Positions 1-9,723 of a DNA stretch of 64,000 bases are shown here, piece after piece. The stretch is from Paenibacillus alginolyticus DSM 5050 = NBRC 15375 (GTDB taxonomy: Bacteria > Bacillota > Bacilli > Paenibacillales > NBRC-103111): NCBI RefSeq assembly GCF_000422905.1, contig NZ_AUGY01000010.1, forward strand, positions 62,001-126,000. The letters are read 5' to 3'. A program made the translations under genes and the position numbers. The notes beneath the pieces were generated by a model that worked only from the letters and a program-made list of their open reading frames with translations, did no database searches and had not been told where the DNA came from. The stretch's first letter is position 1. The number at the start of each line of letters is the position of its first letter.

Positions 1-324
1 AAAGATTTCACGCAGCTATGGTGTGTAAATCACTTCGCATTCTTGATAAACATGGTACCGATACCATATTGGAGACTAAACGTTTTTTCTCAAAGCACAA
101 TCGAACTTGAAGCTGCGATTACTGTCTCCTTTAATGTGAGATGTCCAAAGATCATTTCTAGCTAAGATTAATGGACTTTTGTGAATTTTGTTCGTTAAGT
201 TTTATAAGAAAATGTAAATGTATCGGCCCGGTTCTGAATAGTTCTCGTGTTCTCATAGACAATCAACGAACATACGTGCTATAATTGGAAGATTCTGAGT
301 GTCAACATAGATTGGAGATTAGGT
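1..324. other. Upstream region without a recognised gene
   Basis: No gene is recognised here. The first forward frame is open from the window edge to a TAA at 163-165 (54 codons), but its translation resembles nothing I know and an open frame of this length can arise by chance. An inverted repeat ATGGTA-ccga-TACCAT lies at 52-67. The right end holds the promoter of the following MFS gene. Confidence 0.5.
256..285 (+). promoter_or_regulatory. Sigma-A-like promoter of the MFS gene
   Basis: A TAGACA box (256-261), 18 bases, then a perfect TATAAT (280-285) preceded by TG, giving an extended -10. It lies about 40 bases before the start codon of the MFS gene at 325. Confidence 0.55.
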
Positions 325-1557
325 ATGAATCAATCGTTACTTCGGAATCGGACATTTGTTTTCATGATGATCGGAGAAGCCATTCAAGGCGCAGGTATTT
401 GGACAAGTATTATTGCTAATTTGCAATTTATGCAAAGCCACGTCCCGTCGGATTTAGGCAAGAGCTTGATCTTGATGTGTGGTTTATTTCTCGGTGTACT
501 CATTTCGCCGCAAGCCGGGGTGTGGGCAGACCGCTATGATAAGAAAAAAATATTGTTTATATCAGGGCTTGTCCGCTGTCTGGCTCCGATTGTCATGTTT
601 GCGGCTATTCACTACCAATCCGTCGCCATTATGCTGTTGTCCGTCGTCATCATGCAAGTAGCGGCTACTGTTTATATGCCTACCGTACAAGCAGCGCTGC
701 CTTCCGTCGTTCCGGCCTCCGAGCTGCTTAAAGCGAACAGCTTAAACTTTAACGTGATTACAATAGCGAGAATCGGCGGTACTGCTGTAGCAGGTATATT
801 GGTATCCATGATGAATTTGTACACGGTCTATGCGCTGTCGCTTGCTTTTTATGTCATTCTCGTGATGCTTATTACACAATTGAGGATTCCAAATACTGCG
901 GATTCCGCGGGTGCAAGAAAGCAGGAGAAAATCCGCTTTACGGAGTTATTTCCACTCATTCGGGCAGAACCGTCTATATTCATCGCACTTATCAATAGCG
1001 GAGTTATTACCTTGTTTCTAGGCGGTTTTAATTTGCTTGTACTGAAGTTTAGTCAAATTCAGCACAAACCGGAACTGATGGGCTGGATCTATTCTTTAGA
1101 AGGCACGAGCATTTTGATTGCAGGTCTATTTGCAAAGCGTGCGATCGGCATGCGGAATCTGGTAACCAGCTCTACGCTTTTCATGTTATTATTTGCTCTT
1201 TCTTTTGCAGGAATGTCCTTCAGCGAAAGCAGCTATGCGGTTCTCGGTTCCTTCGTATTGTTTGGTTGCGCAGTCGCTTTTTTCTTTCCGATGGTATCGA
1301 CACTCTTCCAAATCAAAGTGCCCAAAGAAGCACAAGGCCGCTTTTTCTCATTTCGAGGCATGCTTGACCGCGTCATGTTCCAGATTTCGCTGCTTGCGAC
1401 CGGCGCTTGTCTCGATTGGTTCGGGATCTCCACATTTTTGCTGACGCTCGCCATTATTACAATATCAAGCGGGATCTTGACGTTGTTCATTGCCAAACGA
1501 AAATCAATGGACGTCCGGCAACCGAGCATTGGAGACACAGTTGTTGGAAATAAATGA
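325..1557 (+). CDS. MFS transporter (MFS_3 / EntS-like type)
   Basis: An integral membrane exporter of the major facilitator superfamily, 410 residues, the usual length for a 12-helix member. The translation shows alternating hydrophobic segments and the loop 2-3 signature GVWADRYDKKK near residues 65-75, typical of MFS_3-type proteins (EntS and macrolide-efflux relatives). Substrate cannot be told from sequence; a drug or siderophore exporter is likely for the family. It appears monocistronic: its own promoter lies upstream and a terminator hairpin follows 17 bases after the stop. The next gene is convergent. Confidence 0.85.
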   Translation: MNQSLLRNRTFVFMMIGEAIQGAGIWTSIIANLQFMQSHVPSDLGKSLILMCGLFLGVLISPQAGVWADRYDKKKILFISGLVRCLAPIVMFAAIHYQSVAIMLLSVVIMQVAATVYMPTVQAALPSVVPASELLKANSLNFNVITIARIGGTAVAGILVSMMNLYTVYALSLAFYVILVMLITQLRIPNTADSAGARKQEKIRFTELFPLIRAEPSIFIALINSGVITLFLGGFNLLVLKFSQIQHKPELMGWIYSLEGTSILIAGLFAKRAIGMRNLVTSSTLFMLLFALSFAGMSFSESSYAVLGSFVLFGCAVAFFFPMVSTLFQIKVPKEAQGRFFSFRGMLDRVMFQISLLATGACLDWFGISTFLLTLAIITISSGILTLFIAKRKSMDVRQPSIGDTVVGNK

Positions 1558-1573
1558 ATCTAGAGAACGAACA

Positions 1574-1606
1574 AGCCCCGATCCTTATAGGAATCGGGGC
1601 TTTATT
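1574..1606 (+). terminator. Rho-independent terminator between convergent genes
   Basis: AGCCCCGATcc (1574-1584) pairs with ggaATCGGGGCT (1590-1601), with one bulged base, followed by TTTATT. It serves the MFS gene and lies just downstream of the convergent beta-propeller gene. Confidence 0.85.
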
Positions 1607-1620
1607 CGTCGTGACAAGGA

Positions 1621-4038
1621 CTACGGAATTACTACCGAGTTCTTTTCCTTCAGCGTGCTGAGGTCGTTCGCTTTGATCAATCCGTTGGAGACGGTGTAAA
1701 GCGTATCACCGATATAAAGAACACGCTGCACCTGTTTATCCCCGGCATGAACATATTGTCCGGCTTTTTGCAGATCATCCTGAGAAAGATGGGTAATGCC
1801 GCCACGGAACTGGAAGCCTTTTTCCAAATCAAGGCTGTAGACGTACGCGCCTTGAAATGCAAAATTGCCGTATGCGCTGGCAAGCATCTTCGGATTGGTT
1901 GTCGCCTGATTCGGGTCGATTTTCATTACGTTAACAGGGAAGGAAAGCAGATTTTTTTCCTTGTTAAAGAGCAATGCACGGTGATTGTGCAGCAGCTCGG
2001 AATCCGTGCCGCGGTCCCCGATCAGCTCCTTGAATTGCTCTATTGGATGATTCACATCGGTTACATCGAACAGCGCCACTTTCATACCTTGGTAATAGGC
2101 AATGGACTGCGGTCCATTCGGATTTTTGTTGTCGACTTCGATCGTATCTTTCCCGAAGCCAATAATGTGGTTTTCATCATAAGGATGCAGATAATCGCTA
2201 TATCCAGGAATCTTCAGTGCACCTAATAATTTCGGCTTAGCGGGATCCTGTAAGTCCATGACGAATAGCGGATCGGTGTTTTTGAAGGTAACCATGTAAG
2301 CCCGGTCGCCTATGAAGCGGGTGGAGTAAATCCGTTCTCCTGGAGCGATGTTTTCGATCTTGCCTTTCTCTTTCAGGTTCGCATCCAGTATGAAGACATG
2401 ATTCTTCGAAGTTCCCTCATCCGTCCGTCCCACTTCGCCTGTTGTTGTAGCAAGCCGGAAGTAGCCGTTATGCTCATCCATGGAAAATTGATTGAGTAAG
2501 CGTCCCGGCACCATGCCTGTATGTTTGTACGCTGCTTTACCTTCGTTCAGCCCGAATTGATAAATAATCGTTTCCTGCTTAGGAAGTTCAAAAGGCTGGC
2601 TGGCTCTGTTCGGTTCACCGACACGTATGCCTTGTGCAGCATCACCAGCAGGCATCCTCATGGGTTGGATTCGCATCTGTTCGTAATTCGTTACGGCCAC
2701 ATATAAGTTCTCTTCGGACGCGTACACGTTCTGCCCTGAGCCTAGGTAAGAAGTGACATTCATTGTCTGATTCAATTCATTCAGATTAATGCCTCCGATG
2801 AGCACATAGTTAGGCTCAAGAGCTTTCGGCAAGTAATAGACCTGATCCAGTGGAATAGAGGTAAAGGAATCGCCAGCTGAAGAATCCCGAAAAGCAGGAG
2901 CAAGCCCAGTCTTCGCTTCTTCCTTATCCGTCATTTCCCGGTATTGGTAGTAATTCACGTACTTATTGGAGATAAAATAGAGCGACGATCCGATTTTGCG
3001 GGAAGAAACGTAGTTTCCTTCAAGCTCAGCTTCCTTCACAAGTTTCAGGCTGCTGCGGTCTGTGAGGTCGTAAACCATGACCTTCGCGGTTCCCTGGGAT
3101 CTCATAGGCATGATCATTTTCTTCTGTGTGGTGCCGCCAGCCCCATTATAAGGGACCGGTTTATAGTTCTGATAAGAATTACCAATCACGATCAGATGTT
3201 TGTCGTCTACGTAGATTTCACTTGGCTGGAACTGGGTGTCTTGATTTCCCAGGAAATCAAGAATGCTCAGCACTTTCATCTGGTCGGCGGGATAAGCCTG
3301 TGTGACTACGATACGCTGCTTGTTTACCGTATAGATGTACGTTCCGTCTGTCTTGACGACATCGGATTCATCCACGCCTTCCACTTGCACATTCGTGCCC
3401 GAGTAGCCGGGTGCCGCTGCCCTGGCTGAATCTTGGACTGCAACAGCAGCACTGGCGCCAGCTGGAACTGAAGCGTTGCCGGAGGTGGTTTCAGCTTTAG
3501 CTTGTTTGGTTATTAAACTAACTTGGGCGGACCCATTACCCTCATTCTGCGTCAAAAGTGTGACCAAGTGGTCATAGGTACCGACTACGGGCAAGCTGTC
3601 AGCCTGCTTCGTGACGTTCACCGAGCTAGTAGCCGAATCCCAGCGAACAACATGATTTGAACTTTCCATAAAGAAGCGCAGGGGAACGTACATAGAACCA
3701 TTTACCATTTGCGTATTGCCGTAAATGGTGCTTGCTTTACCGTTCACGTAAGCAAAGTCTGAATTCATTGGCAGCTTCAGCTCATACCCGCTGCCAGTAA
3801 CTACCGCCAGCCGTTCTGCTTCACTCCATGTCACTTCCATACCTAAAGCCATTGCAAGATCCAGAACAGACGCCATTAGAATACCGTCTATTAATCTAGG
3901 CTGCTGCGAGAACGTGATCGGTTGGCCCTCAAACCGGACCACTGGTCCCTGATCGGCGTTAATGGAGATGGGAGTAAATGCGGACGTTAAGATCGTAGCG
4001 GATAGCAGGAGGCCGACGACCAACCCTTTTTTCTTCAT
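1621..4038 (-). CDS. Secreted beta-propeller protein with copper-amine-oxidase-like N-terminal domain
   Basis: A predicted exported protein of 805 residues. The start at 4038 is preferred over the ATG at 4047 because AAAAGGA abuts 4047 but sits about 8 bases before 4038. Residues 1-28 form a signal peptide (KKKG, a hydrophobic core, then a small-residue cleavage region). Residues ~30-145 resemble the copper amine oxidase N-terminal domain common in Paenibacillus surface proteins (MASVLDLAMALGMEVTW, then MYVPLRFFMES). A linker rich in Ala and Ser follows. From ~220 onward the repeats match secreted C-terminal beta-propeller proteins distantly related to WD40 (motif VEGVDESDVVKTDGTYIY). No enzymatic residues are recognised; the role is unknown and a cell-surface binding or structural function is inferred. 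It is probably monocistronic. Confidence 0.8.
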   Translation of the reverse strand: MKKKGLVVGLLLSATILTSAFTPISINADQGPVVRFEGQPITFSQQPRLIDGILMASVLDLAMALGMEVTWSEAERLAVVTGSGYELKLPMNSDFAYVNGKASTIYGNTQMVNGSMYVPLRFFMESSNHVVRWDSATSSVNVTKQADSLPVVGTYDHLVTLLTQNEGNGSAQVSLITKQAKAETTSGNASVPAGASAAVAVQDSARAAAPGYSGTNVQVEGVDESDVVKTDGTYIYTVNKQRIVVTQAYPADQMKVLSILDFLGNQDTQFQPSEIYVDDKHLIVIGNSYQNYKPVPYNGAGGTTQKKMIMPMRSQGTAKVMVYDLTDRSSLKLVKEAELEGNYVSSRKIGSSLYFISNKYVNYYQYREMTDKEEAKTGLAPAFRDSSAGDSFTSIPLDQVYYLPKALEPNYVLIGGINLNELNQTMNVTSYLGSGQNVYASEENLYVAVTNYEQMRIQPMRMPAGDAAQGIRVGEPNRASQPFELPKQETIIYQFGLNEGKAAYKHTGMVPGRLLNQFSMDEHNGYFRLATTTGEVGRTDEGTSKNHVFILDANLKEKGKIENIAPGERIYSTRFIGDRAYMVTFKNTDPLFVMDLQDPAKPKLLGALKIPGYSDYLHPYDENHIIGFGKDTIEVDNKNPNGPQSIAYYQGMKVALFDVTDVNHPIEQFKELIGDRGTDSELLHNHRALLFNKEKNLLSFPVNVMKIDPNQATTNPKMLASAYGNFAFQGAYVYSLDLEKGFQFRGGITHLSQDDLQKAGQYVHAGDKQVQRVLYIGDTLYTVSNGLIKANDLSTLKEKNSVVIP

Positions 4039-4139
4039 CTTCTTCATCCTTTTCTAGGTTAATGAGGGTTTCCATTATTTTTATCTATACCCACTTAACG
4101 GATGAGCTTTCTGAATTGTTTCAGCGATTTGAAAATATT

Positions 4140-6857
4140 TTAAATAAGCTTAGCGATGTGATCCGCAGACATGGGAAGCCCCAGAAAATATCCCTGTGCT
4201 TCATGACAACCATAGTCGTTTAACAGAGTAAGCTGCTCCTCAGACTCGACGCCTTCTGCAATTACTTTTAGATTTAAATTTATACCCAAAGCGATGATGG
4301 TTTTCACGATGTTTTGATCGCTTATATCATTTGAAAGGTCTTTAATGAATGTGCGATCGATTTTAATGCGGTCGATCGGGAAGTTCTTCAAATACGCCAA
4401 TGAACTAAACCCCGTACCAAAATCATCAATAGAAATGCTTACGCCAATGCCTTTCAATTTGGAAAGCAGCATCGTTGCACGGTCCAGATTCATCGTGATG
4501 CTTTCCGTAACTTCAATTTCCAAGTAATGGGGATCCATCCCTGTTTCATTCAAAATCTGGGTCATCAATTCTATTAAGTCCGGTTCATACATCTGCCTCG
4601 AGGATAGATTGACGGACATTTTAAATGTACGTCCAAAATGGTCCATCCATAAACGCCACTGTTTGCAAGCCTCATGCAAGACCCATTTCCCAATTGGAAC
4701 AATGAGTCCAACTTCTTCGGCAAATGGAATAAATTGCAGCGGAGAGATGAGTCCCTTCTCGGGATGATTCCACCGAATTAATGCTTCGACACCTATGAAT
4801 TCTTTCGATGCTATATCATATTGCGGTTGATAAACAAGAACAAATTCATTGTTGTCTAAAGCTTTTCTTAATTTTCTGTAGAGGTCAACATGTTCAGTAG
4901 CGGGATACTCATTCTCTTTTACATAAAACTGGTATAAATTTTCTCCCTGGTTCTTCGCCTGATACATCGCGATATCTGCCTGTTTGATCAATGTTTCAAA
5001 AGTGCTCCCATCCAAAGGAAACATGCTGATTCCGATACTCGTTGAGATATATAAATCTTGATCTTGAATTCGAAAGGGAGTGGTCAAAGCAACCAAAATT
5101 GATTTGGCAATATCTTCCGTTTCCTGCCTGGTTGTGTTGGGCAACATTATCGTAAATTCGTCTCCGCCTTGACGTGAGACAACGCCTCTGGTCATGATCA
5201 TATCTTTCAAACGATCCGAAACATTCTGCAATAGAACATCTCCCAAGGAGTGCCCCATGGAATCGTTGATCATTTTGAAATGGTCCAAATCCAGATAAAG
5301 CACGGAAACGATTTGATCGTTTCGCTCAGCATCAACAATGGCTTTTTCGAGCATATGTTGAAACGATTTTCGATTCGGAAGTTCGGTTAAAGAATCATGA
5401 AAAGCCATGTGACGAATGGTTGCTTCCGCTTTATCCCGTTCAATTACCAAACTTACCAGATAGGCCGCCCGTTCAATCAATTTAATCTCATAGGTTTGGG
5501 GAGCATGCGGAGTTTTGTAGTACATGGCAAATGTGCCAAGCACCTGATTTTTTTTATCCGTAATCGGTACAGACCAACAAGCTCTAAGCCCGTGGTCGAA
5601 CGCAAGCTCGCGGTAGTCATCCCATAGAGGATCGTTCCCGATATCAGAAACTATGATTTTGGTATTGTAGAAAGCGGCCGTGCCGCATGAACCTACAGCT
5701 GGACCTATTTCCACGCCATCAATCGCACGAATATAGGATTCAGGCAGGTTTGGTGCTGCACAATGTTTCAAGCGTTCTTTTTCCAATAAAAGAATCGAGC
5801 AAATAGCGCCGCTTTGTTGTTCGACTAATTCAATAATTCGATGCAAAATATCCCCAATGGGTTTACCTTTTGCGATCATTTCTAAAATATCATTTTGACC
5901 TATTAAGTTATCTTGTACGAATTTCCGATCCGTAATGTCACGTCCAATAACAATGAGCCATTGTCGGTTTCCCTTATGATCAAAAACGGGCACTTTGGTA
6001 TATTCAACCATCATACTTGCGCCGCTGGGACGTTTAATTTCTTCCTCAAAAGTTATCGGTTTGCGTGCTTCCCAAGCTTCTTGATCCGTTCCTTCACATG
6101 TAATGAACATCTCTCGGTAAAATTCATTGGTTTTTTGGAAATCGCTATTCGTTTTACCTTTGTATGTATCATGATCTAAATTAAATAGTCGGAGAACCGT
6201 ATTGTTCGCTTCGATCCATCTGCCTTTACCGTCTTTAAAAACAACAATGTCAGGCATCGTATGAATTAAGGTTAATAAATTCTGCTCGCTTATTTTCAAC
6301 TTTCTCTCTTCCAACAATCGTATGAGCTCAGCGGATGCCCGAAACGAGAAGATTTTTAATATCGTTTCTGCAAGTGACCTGTCATGAAGCGGCTGATCAT
6401 TCATCACAACAAGGATGCCAATTACAGTACCATCAACATGTAAAAGAGGAATACCCAGATAACTTTGAATATCATATTTGGTCAAATCCGAGTCCAAAGG
6501 AAATAATTGCTGTACATACTCTTGATAACAACAGAGACGTTTTTCATTCACAACATTTTCACAAGGTGTATCTTCCAAATTGTATTCAAATTGCTCGATC
6601 ATTTCTCCTTTCTTATACATGGCGATTGTTTTTACAAAGGGATGATCAACTTCAGCAATGAAAGCATAAGAGCATTTTAAAACGCGAGCCAGATATTGTA
6701 CCAAGTGAACAAAAAAACTTTCTTTGACCTCACTTTCAATACCTTGCACGATATCGAGAATGGTATTTTTGAGGTAATCATTATCATTTTGTAGGGCTAT
6801 GAAAGCTTCAGTACTTGGTTTAGGATCTATATTAGGGGTATTAAATTGCTTTTTCAT
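4140..6857 (-). CDS. GAF-PAS-GAF-GGDEF-EAL cyclic-di-GMP protein
   Basis: A 905-residue cytosolic sensor and signalling enzyme for cyclic di-GMP. Domains in order: GAF (~30-185), PAS (~190-315), second GAF (~325-475), GGDEF (~485-645) and EAL (~660-905). The GGDEF motif is intact at 564-568 and the EAL motif at 691-693 (EALIRW), so both diguanylate cyclase and phosphodiesterase activity are possible. No RxxD inhibitory site is seen just before GGDEF (the residues there are RGVVSRQ). No transmembrane segments are present, so the signal is probably cytoplasmic (redox, small molecule or metabolite). The start has AGGAG five bases upstream. It is divergent from the MFS gene at 7108 and appears to be a single-gene unit. 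Confidence 0.92.
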   Translation of the reverse strand: MKKQFNTPNIDPKPSTEAFIALQNDNDYLKNTILDIVQGIESEVKESFFVHLVQYLARVLKCSYAFIAEVDHPFVKTIAMYKKGEMIEQFEYNLEDTPCENVVNEKRLCCYQEYVQQLFPLDSDLTKYDIQSYLGIPLLHVDGTVIGILVVMNDQPLHDRSLAETILKIFSFRASAELIRLLEERKLKISEQNLLTLIHTMPDIVVFKDGKGRWIEANNTVLRLFNLDHDTYKGKTNSDFQKTNEFYREMFITCEGTDQEAWEARKPITFEEEIKRPSGASMMVEYTKVPVFDHKGNRQWLIVIGRDITDRKFVQDNLIGQNDILEMIAKGKPIGDILHRIIELVEQQSGAICSILLLEKERLKHCAAPNLPESYIRAIDGVEIGPAVGSCGTAAFYNTKIIVSDIGNDPLWDDYRELAFDHGLRACWSVPITDKKNQVLGTFAMYYKTPHAPQTYEIKLIERAAYLVSLVIERDKAEATIRHMAFHDSLTELPNRKSFQHMLEKAIVDAERNDQIVSVLYLDLDHFKMINDSMGHSLGDVLLQNVSDRLKDMIMTRGVVSRQGGDEFTIMLPNTTRQETEDIAKSILVALTTPFRIQDQDLYISTSIGISMFPLDGSTFETLIKQADIAMYQAKNQGENLYQFYVKENEYPATEHVDLYRKLRKALDNNEFVLVYQPQYDIASKEFIGVEALIRWNHPEKGLISPLQFIPFAEEVGLIVPIGKWVLHEACKQWRLWMDHFGRTFKMSVNLSSRQMYEPDLIELMTQILNETGMDPHYLEIEVTESITMNLDRATMLLSKLKGIGVSISIDDFGTGFSSLAYLKNFPIDRIKIDRTFIKDLSNDISDQNIVKTIIALGINLNLKVIAEGVESEEQLTLLNDYGCHEAQGYFLGLPMSADHIAKLI

Positions 6858-7107
6858 ATAATCTCCTGAAGTAGTTAATAGTACCTAAAAATTTCGACAA
6901 AAAATGATAAATTCCTTCATCCGAGACGATAAATCGAATAGCGTGGCAAGTCCCTATGGAAGAGGAGCTGCCTAGATCCCGACGATGTTGTAGCACATCT
7001 CGAAATTCTTAAAAAAATAGTTCTTGAACCGCACACTACACTGTCGTAGAGTTTATAATGCCGACTATTCGTTCGTGAAATGGAAGGGATTGCTTTCTAA
7101 ATGATGT

Positions 7108-8292
7108 ATGATTCTAAAAGGGAAGAAGGGGCTGACAACGAAGATGAACGCTTTTTTGTTGTTTTACGTGGTTATATACATGGGAAACGCTGTTTATGGC
7201 ACATTTATGCCGGTTTACCTGCATAACGCTCAATTTTCTCAGGAGCAAATTGGGATGCTTCTCAGCCTTGGGCCCTTGGTTGCGATGTTTGGCCAACCGG
7301 TTTGGGGGGCGCTCAGTGACCGAGCCAAGACGAAGAATAGCGTACTTCGCTTTCTTTTGATAGGTAGCGGTGTTTCCATTTTGTTTTTCCCGCTCTCTCA
7401 TCATTTCATTTACCTGCTTGTGTTAATCTGTGTGTTTACGTTTTTTCAGACGTCTATATTTGCACTCAGCGATGCGATTACGTTGGAAGAATTGGACAGG
7501 CGTCCCACTTGGAGTTTTGGTTGGATTCGCCTAGGAGGTACAGTGGGCTTCGCTGTCATGTCTCTTGCTTTCGGCATCGCAGCCAAGTCGCACATTGGTT
7601 CGATGTTCCCGGTCTACGCTGGAACCATGGCCGCCGCAGTGCTCTTGCTCTGGCGTTTTCCACCAGCTGCCGGCCGCCAGACTAACGTCACTGGCAAACG
7701 ATTCCGGGAGCTTTTCCGTAATGGTAAGCTGATGTTTTATTTGGGTATCAACTTTGTTGTTCAAATCACCTTGGGTTACTACTACGCATTCTTCCCCATC
7801 TACTTCAAGGAGATGGGAGGAGATAGTATGCTGCTAGGCTGGTCGATGGTGATTTCTTCCCTTAGTGAGCTGCCGTTTCTTCTGTTTTCCGGCTGGATTT
7901 TAAAACGCGTCCCTATATCCGCGATTCTGATTGTGGCCGCGCTCGCATCCTCCATCCGGTGGTTCTTGTTTACTTTAATCGGGAATCCACTATGGATATT
8001 ACCGGTGCAGCTGCTGCACGGAGTTATTTTCATCGTGCTTTCTGTGACGCTTGCCACGTTTATCAACCGTGAAGTGCCTTCAGAATGGAAGGCCAGCGGT
8101 CAAACGCTCAACGGCTTGCTCAGCCTTGGAGCCGCCCGTATTATCGGCAGCTTCTTGGGTGGCATTATGAGCTCAGCTTACGGGATGAGACAAGTTTTTT
8201 TATACAGTTCATGGGTATCTATGACTTGTGTTATCGTGTTTGGATTTGTTATATGGATTCGTAGAAAACAGAAAGTTCTTGGCTCATCTTGA
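7108..8292 (+). CDS. MFS permease (MFS_1-like, LacY/NupG-type)
   Basis: A 12-helix MFS protein of 394 residues. The N-terminal segment FMPVYLHNAQFSQEQIGML and the loop 2-3 motif GQPVWGALSDRAKTK match the MFS_1-like group (LacY, NupG and phenylpropionate-permease relatives). The substrate is unknown. The start is uncertain: the ATG at 7108 has no well-spaced ribosome site, while the in-frame ATG at 7144 (MNAFLLF) follows GGGAAGAAGGGG at a rather long spacing of about 13 bases. The shorter form begins directly at the first helix. It is divergent from the GGDEF-EAL gene; a TATAAT at 7054-7059 may be part of its promoter. Confidence 0.82.
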   Translation: MILKGKKGLTTKMNAFLLFYVVIYMGNAVYGTFMPVYLHNAQFSQEQIGMLLSLGPLVAMFGQPVWGALSDRAKTKNSVLRFLLIGSGVSILFFPLSHHFIYLLVLICVFTFFQTSIFALSDAITLEELDRRPTWSFGWIRLGGTVGFAVMSLAFGIAAKSHIGSMFPVYAGTMAAAVLLLWRFPPAAGRQTNVTGKRFRELFRNGKLMFYLGINFVVQITLGYYYAFFPIYFKEMGGDSMLLGWSMVISSLSELPFLLFSGWILKRVPISAILIVAALASSIRWFLFTLIGNPLWILPVQLLHGVIFIVLSVTLATFINREVPSEWKASGQTLNGLLSLGAARIIGSFLGGIMSSAYGMRQVFLYSSWVSMTCVIVFGFVIWIRRKQKVLGSS

Positions 8293-8435
8293 AATGCGGG
8301 CAAATCGGCCAGCATGCTGTGCGTCTTTTACTAAAATTGATCCAAGGGTCCAAAAGAAATTTTTCCATCGTTTTGCAGCCCGAATTGATTGTTCGAGAGT
8401 CGACAGCCATGTGTAGGATGGGATCATGATGCTTA

Positions 8436-8489
8436 AATAAGAGAGCTAGTTCTTCGAACGACGGAAGAGCTAGCTCTTTTATTTATTTT
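8436..8489 (+). terminator. Rho-independent terminator
   Basis: A long near-perfect inverted repeat: AATAAGAGAGCTAGTTCTTC on the left pairs with GAAGAGCTAGCTCTTTTATT on the right, with only wobble-type differences, followed by T-rich sequence. It ends transcription of the MFS gene. Confidence 0.85.
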
Positions 8490-8533
8490 TAATCGAATGT
8501 GGGATGTATACTGACGTTGTATTTATGTATGAT

Positions 8534-8541
8534 GCTATAAT
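8534..8541 (+). promoter_or_regulatory. Extended -10 promoter element
   Basis: TGCTATAAT (TATAAT at 8536-8541) about 110 bases before the oxidoreductase start. The -35 side is weak (CTGACG with a 19-base spacer), so activity would rest on the extended -10. Confidence 0.35.
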
Positions 8542-8650
8542 AAGAGAAACAGCCTAGATGGCAACTTTGCGATGCAGCGAGTGCGTGGATAGACGCGGCA
8601 GGCGGCTCTACAGTTGTGCAAAAATATAAAAAGAACAGGAGCTTGTAAAC

Positions 8651-9622
8651 ATGTTACATATTGGCATTATCGGTACAGGCGGGTTCAGTAAGATGCACGC
8701 AAAAATTTTAACAGAAATGGAAGACGTGCAGATCCAAGCGGTATGCGGGACGAGTAAGGCAAAAGCGGAGGAGTTTGCTTCGGGTTTCAGCATTCCCTCA
8801 AGCTATGAAAGTGTTAGTGAGATGTTGGACGCCGAGCACTTGGATGCTGTATATATTCTAGTGCCGCCAATGTCGCACGGAGAGTTTGAAATGCAGCTTA
8901 TTGAAAGAGGCATTCCTTTTTTTGTGGAAAAGCCGCTTGGTGTGAATACCGAGCAGCCCTATCAGATTTTAACCGAATTACGCAAGAAACCCCTGATTAC
9001 GTCCGTTGGCTATCATTTTCGTTATACAGATACAGTAAGTAAGATGAAACAGTTGTTGGGCCAGCAAAATGTCGGCATGATCACAGGCAATTGGATGGGA
9101 GATATGCCTCAAGTTGCATGGTGGAGAGATCAAGAGAGATCAGGCGGACAATTCATAGAACAAAGTACACATCTGGTCGATATTCTGCGTTACTGTGTAG
9201 GAGAGATTGATGAAGTCTACGCTTTGTATGGCAATCAAGTGATGCACAAGCAATTTGATGGGGTAACGGCAGCCGATGTGGGAACGGTGACCTTGAAATT
9301 TAGCAGCGGTGTTATTGCTAATATTTCTAATACGTGCGTGCTGCCAAATGGACTGGGCAAGGTGGGGATTACCTGCTATACGCAGGAGGGCATGCTGGAG
9401 TGGGATACGGAACGTTTGAAATTGATCGAAGCTCATGCAACCTCTGAAATTAAAAGATTAGTTAATCCCTATCTCGTAGAAAATGAAGCCTTCATTCATG
9501 CGCTGAAAACAGGGGATACCGGGCGTATTCTTTCGGATTACGAGGATGCCTTTAAGACACAACAGGTGACTGTTGCTGCGCTCAAATCAGCGAAACTGGG
9601 AATGCCCGTTCAAATTGGATGA
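8651..9622 (+). CDS. Gfo/Idh/MocA family oxidoreductase
   Basis: A cytosolic NAD(P)-dependent dehydrogenase of 323 residues, the usual family length. The N-terminal Rossmann motif is GIIGTGGFSKMHAK, and the conserved lysine motif is VEKPLG (~95-100). The C-terminal half is the family's alpha/beta substrate domain (~125-320). Members oxidise or epimerise sugars, inositols or sugar acids; the exact substrate is not readable from sequence. AGGAG lies nine bases before the start. It is monocistronic, followed by a small tandem duplication and a repeat element, and borders the carbohydrate region that begins with the GH5 gene. Confidence 0.9.
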   Translation: MLHIGIIGTGGFSKMHAKILTEMEDVQIQAVCGTSKAKAEEFASGFSIPSSYESVSEMLDAEHLDAVYILVPPMSHGEFEMQLIERGIPFFVEKPLGVNTEQPYQILTELRKKPLITSVGYHFRYTDTVSKMKQLLGQQNVGMITGNWMGDMPQVAWWRDQERSGGQFIEQSTHLVDILRYCVGEIDEVYALYGNQVMHKQFDGVTAADVGTVTLKFSSGVIANISNTCVLPNGLGKVGITCYTQEGMLEWDTERLKLIEAHATSEIKRLVNPYLVENEAFIHALKTGDTGRILSDYEDAFKTQQVTVAALKSAKLGMPVQIG

Positions 9623-9627
9623 GGAAA

Positions 9628-9657
9628 GAAAGACTGATGAATGAAAGACTGATGAAA
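9628..9657 (+). repeat. 15-bp tandem duplication
   Basis: GAAAGACTGATGAAT is followed immediately by GAAAGACTGATGAAA (9628-9642 and 9643-9657), starting just after the oxidoreductase stop codon. Confidence 0.8.
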
Positions 9658-9723
9658 GACAAGCTGCTGAGCGTTTAGCTGGTGTCTCTGTGTAAAGTAA
9701 AAAAGGATTCGAATGATCTAAAG

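Larger units (their letters stand above)
8293..8650. other. Intergenic region with terminator and promoter
   Basis: No gene is recognised. The region contains the terminator at 8436-8489 for the MFS gene and a promoter-like extended -10 before the oxidoreductase gene. The remainder shows no recognised structure. Confidence 0.5.

Noticed and set aside
52..67. ATGGTA-ccga-TACCAT inverted repeat as an operator
   Set aside because: Arms are only six bases and the site is over 200 bases from the nearest promoter.
1..165. Tail of an upstream gene in the first forward frame
   Set aside because: The frame is open from the edge to a TAA at 163, but the peptide is unrecognised and such a length can be open by chance.
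2944..3429. 161-codon plus-strand frame inside the beta-propeller gene
   Set aside because: It is antisense to a well-supported gene and has no family resemblance or ribosome site. Similar shadow frames elsewhere were also left out.
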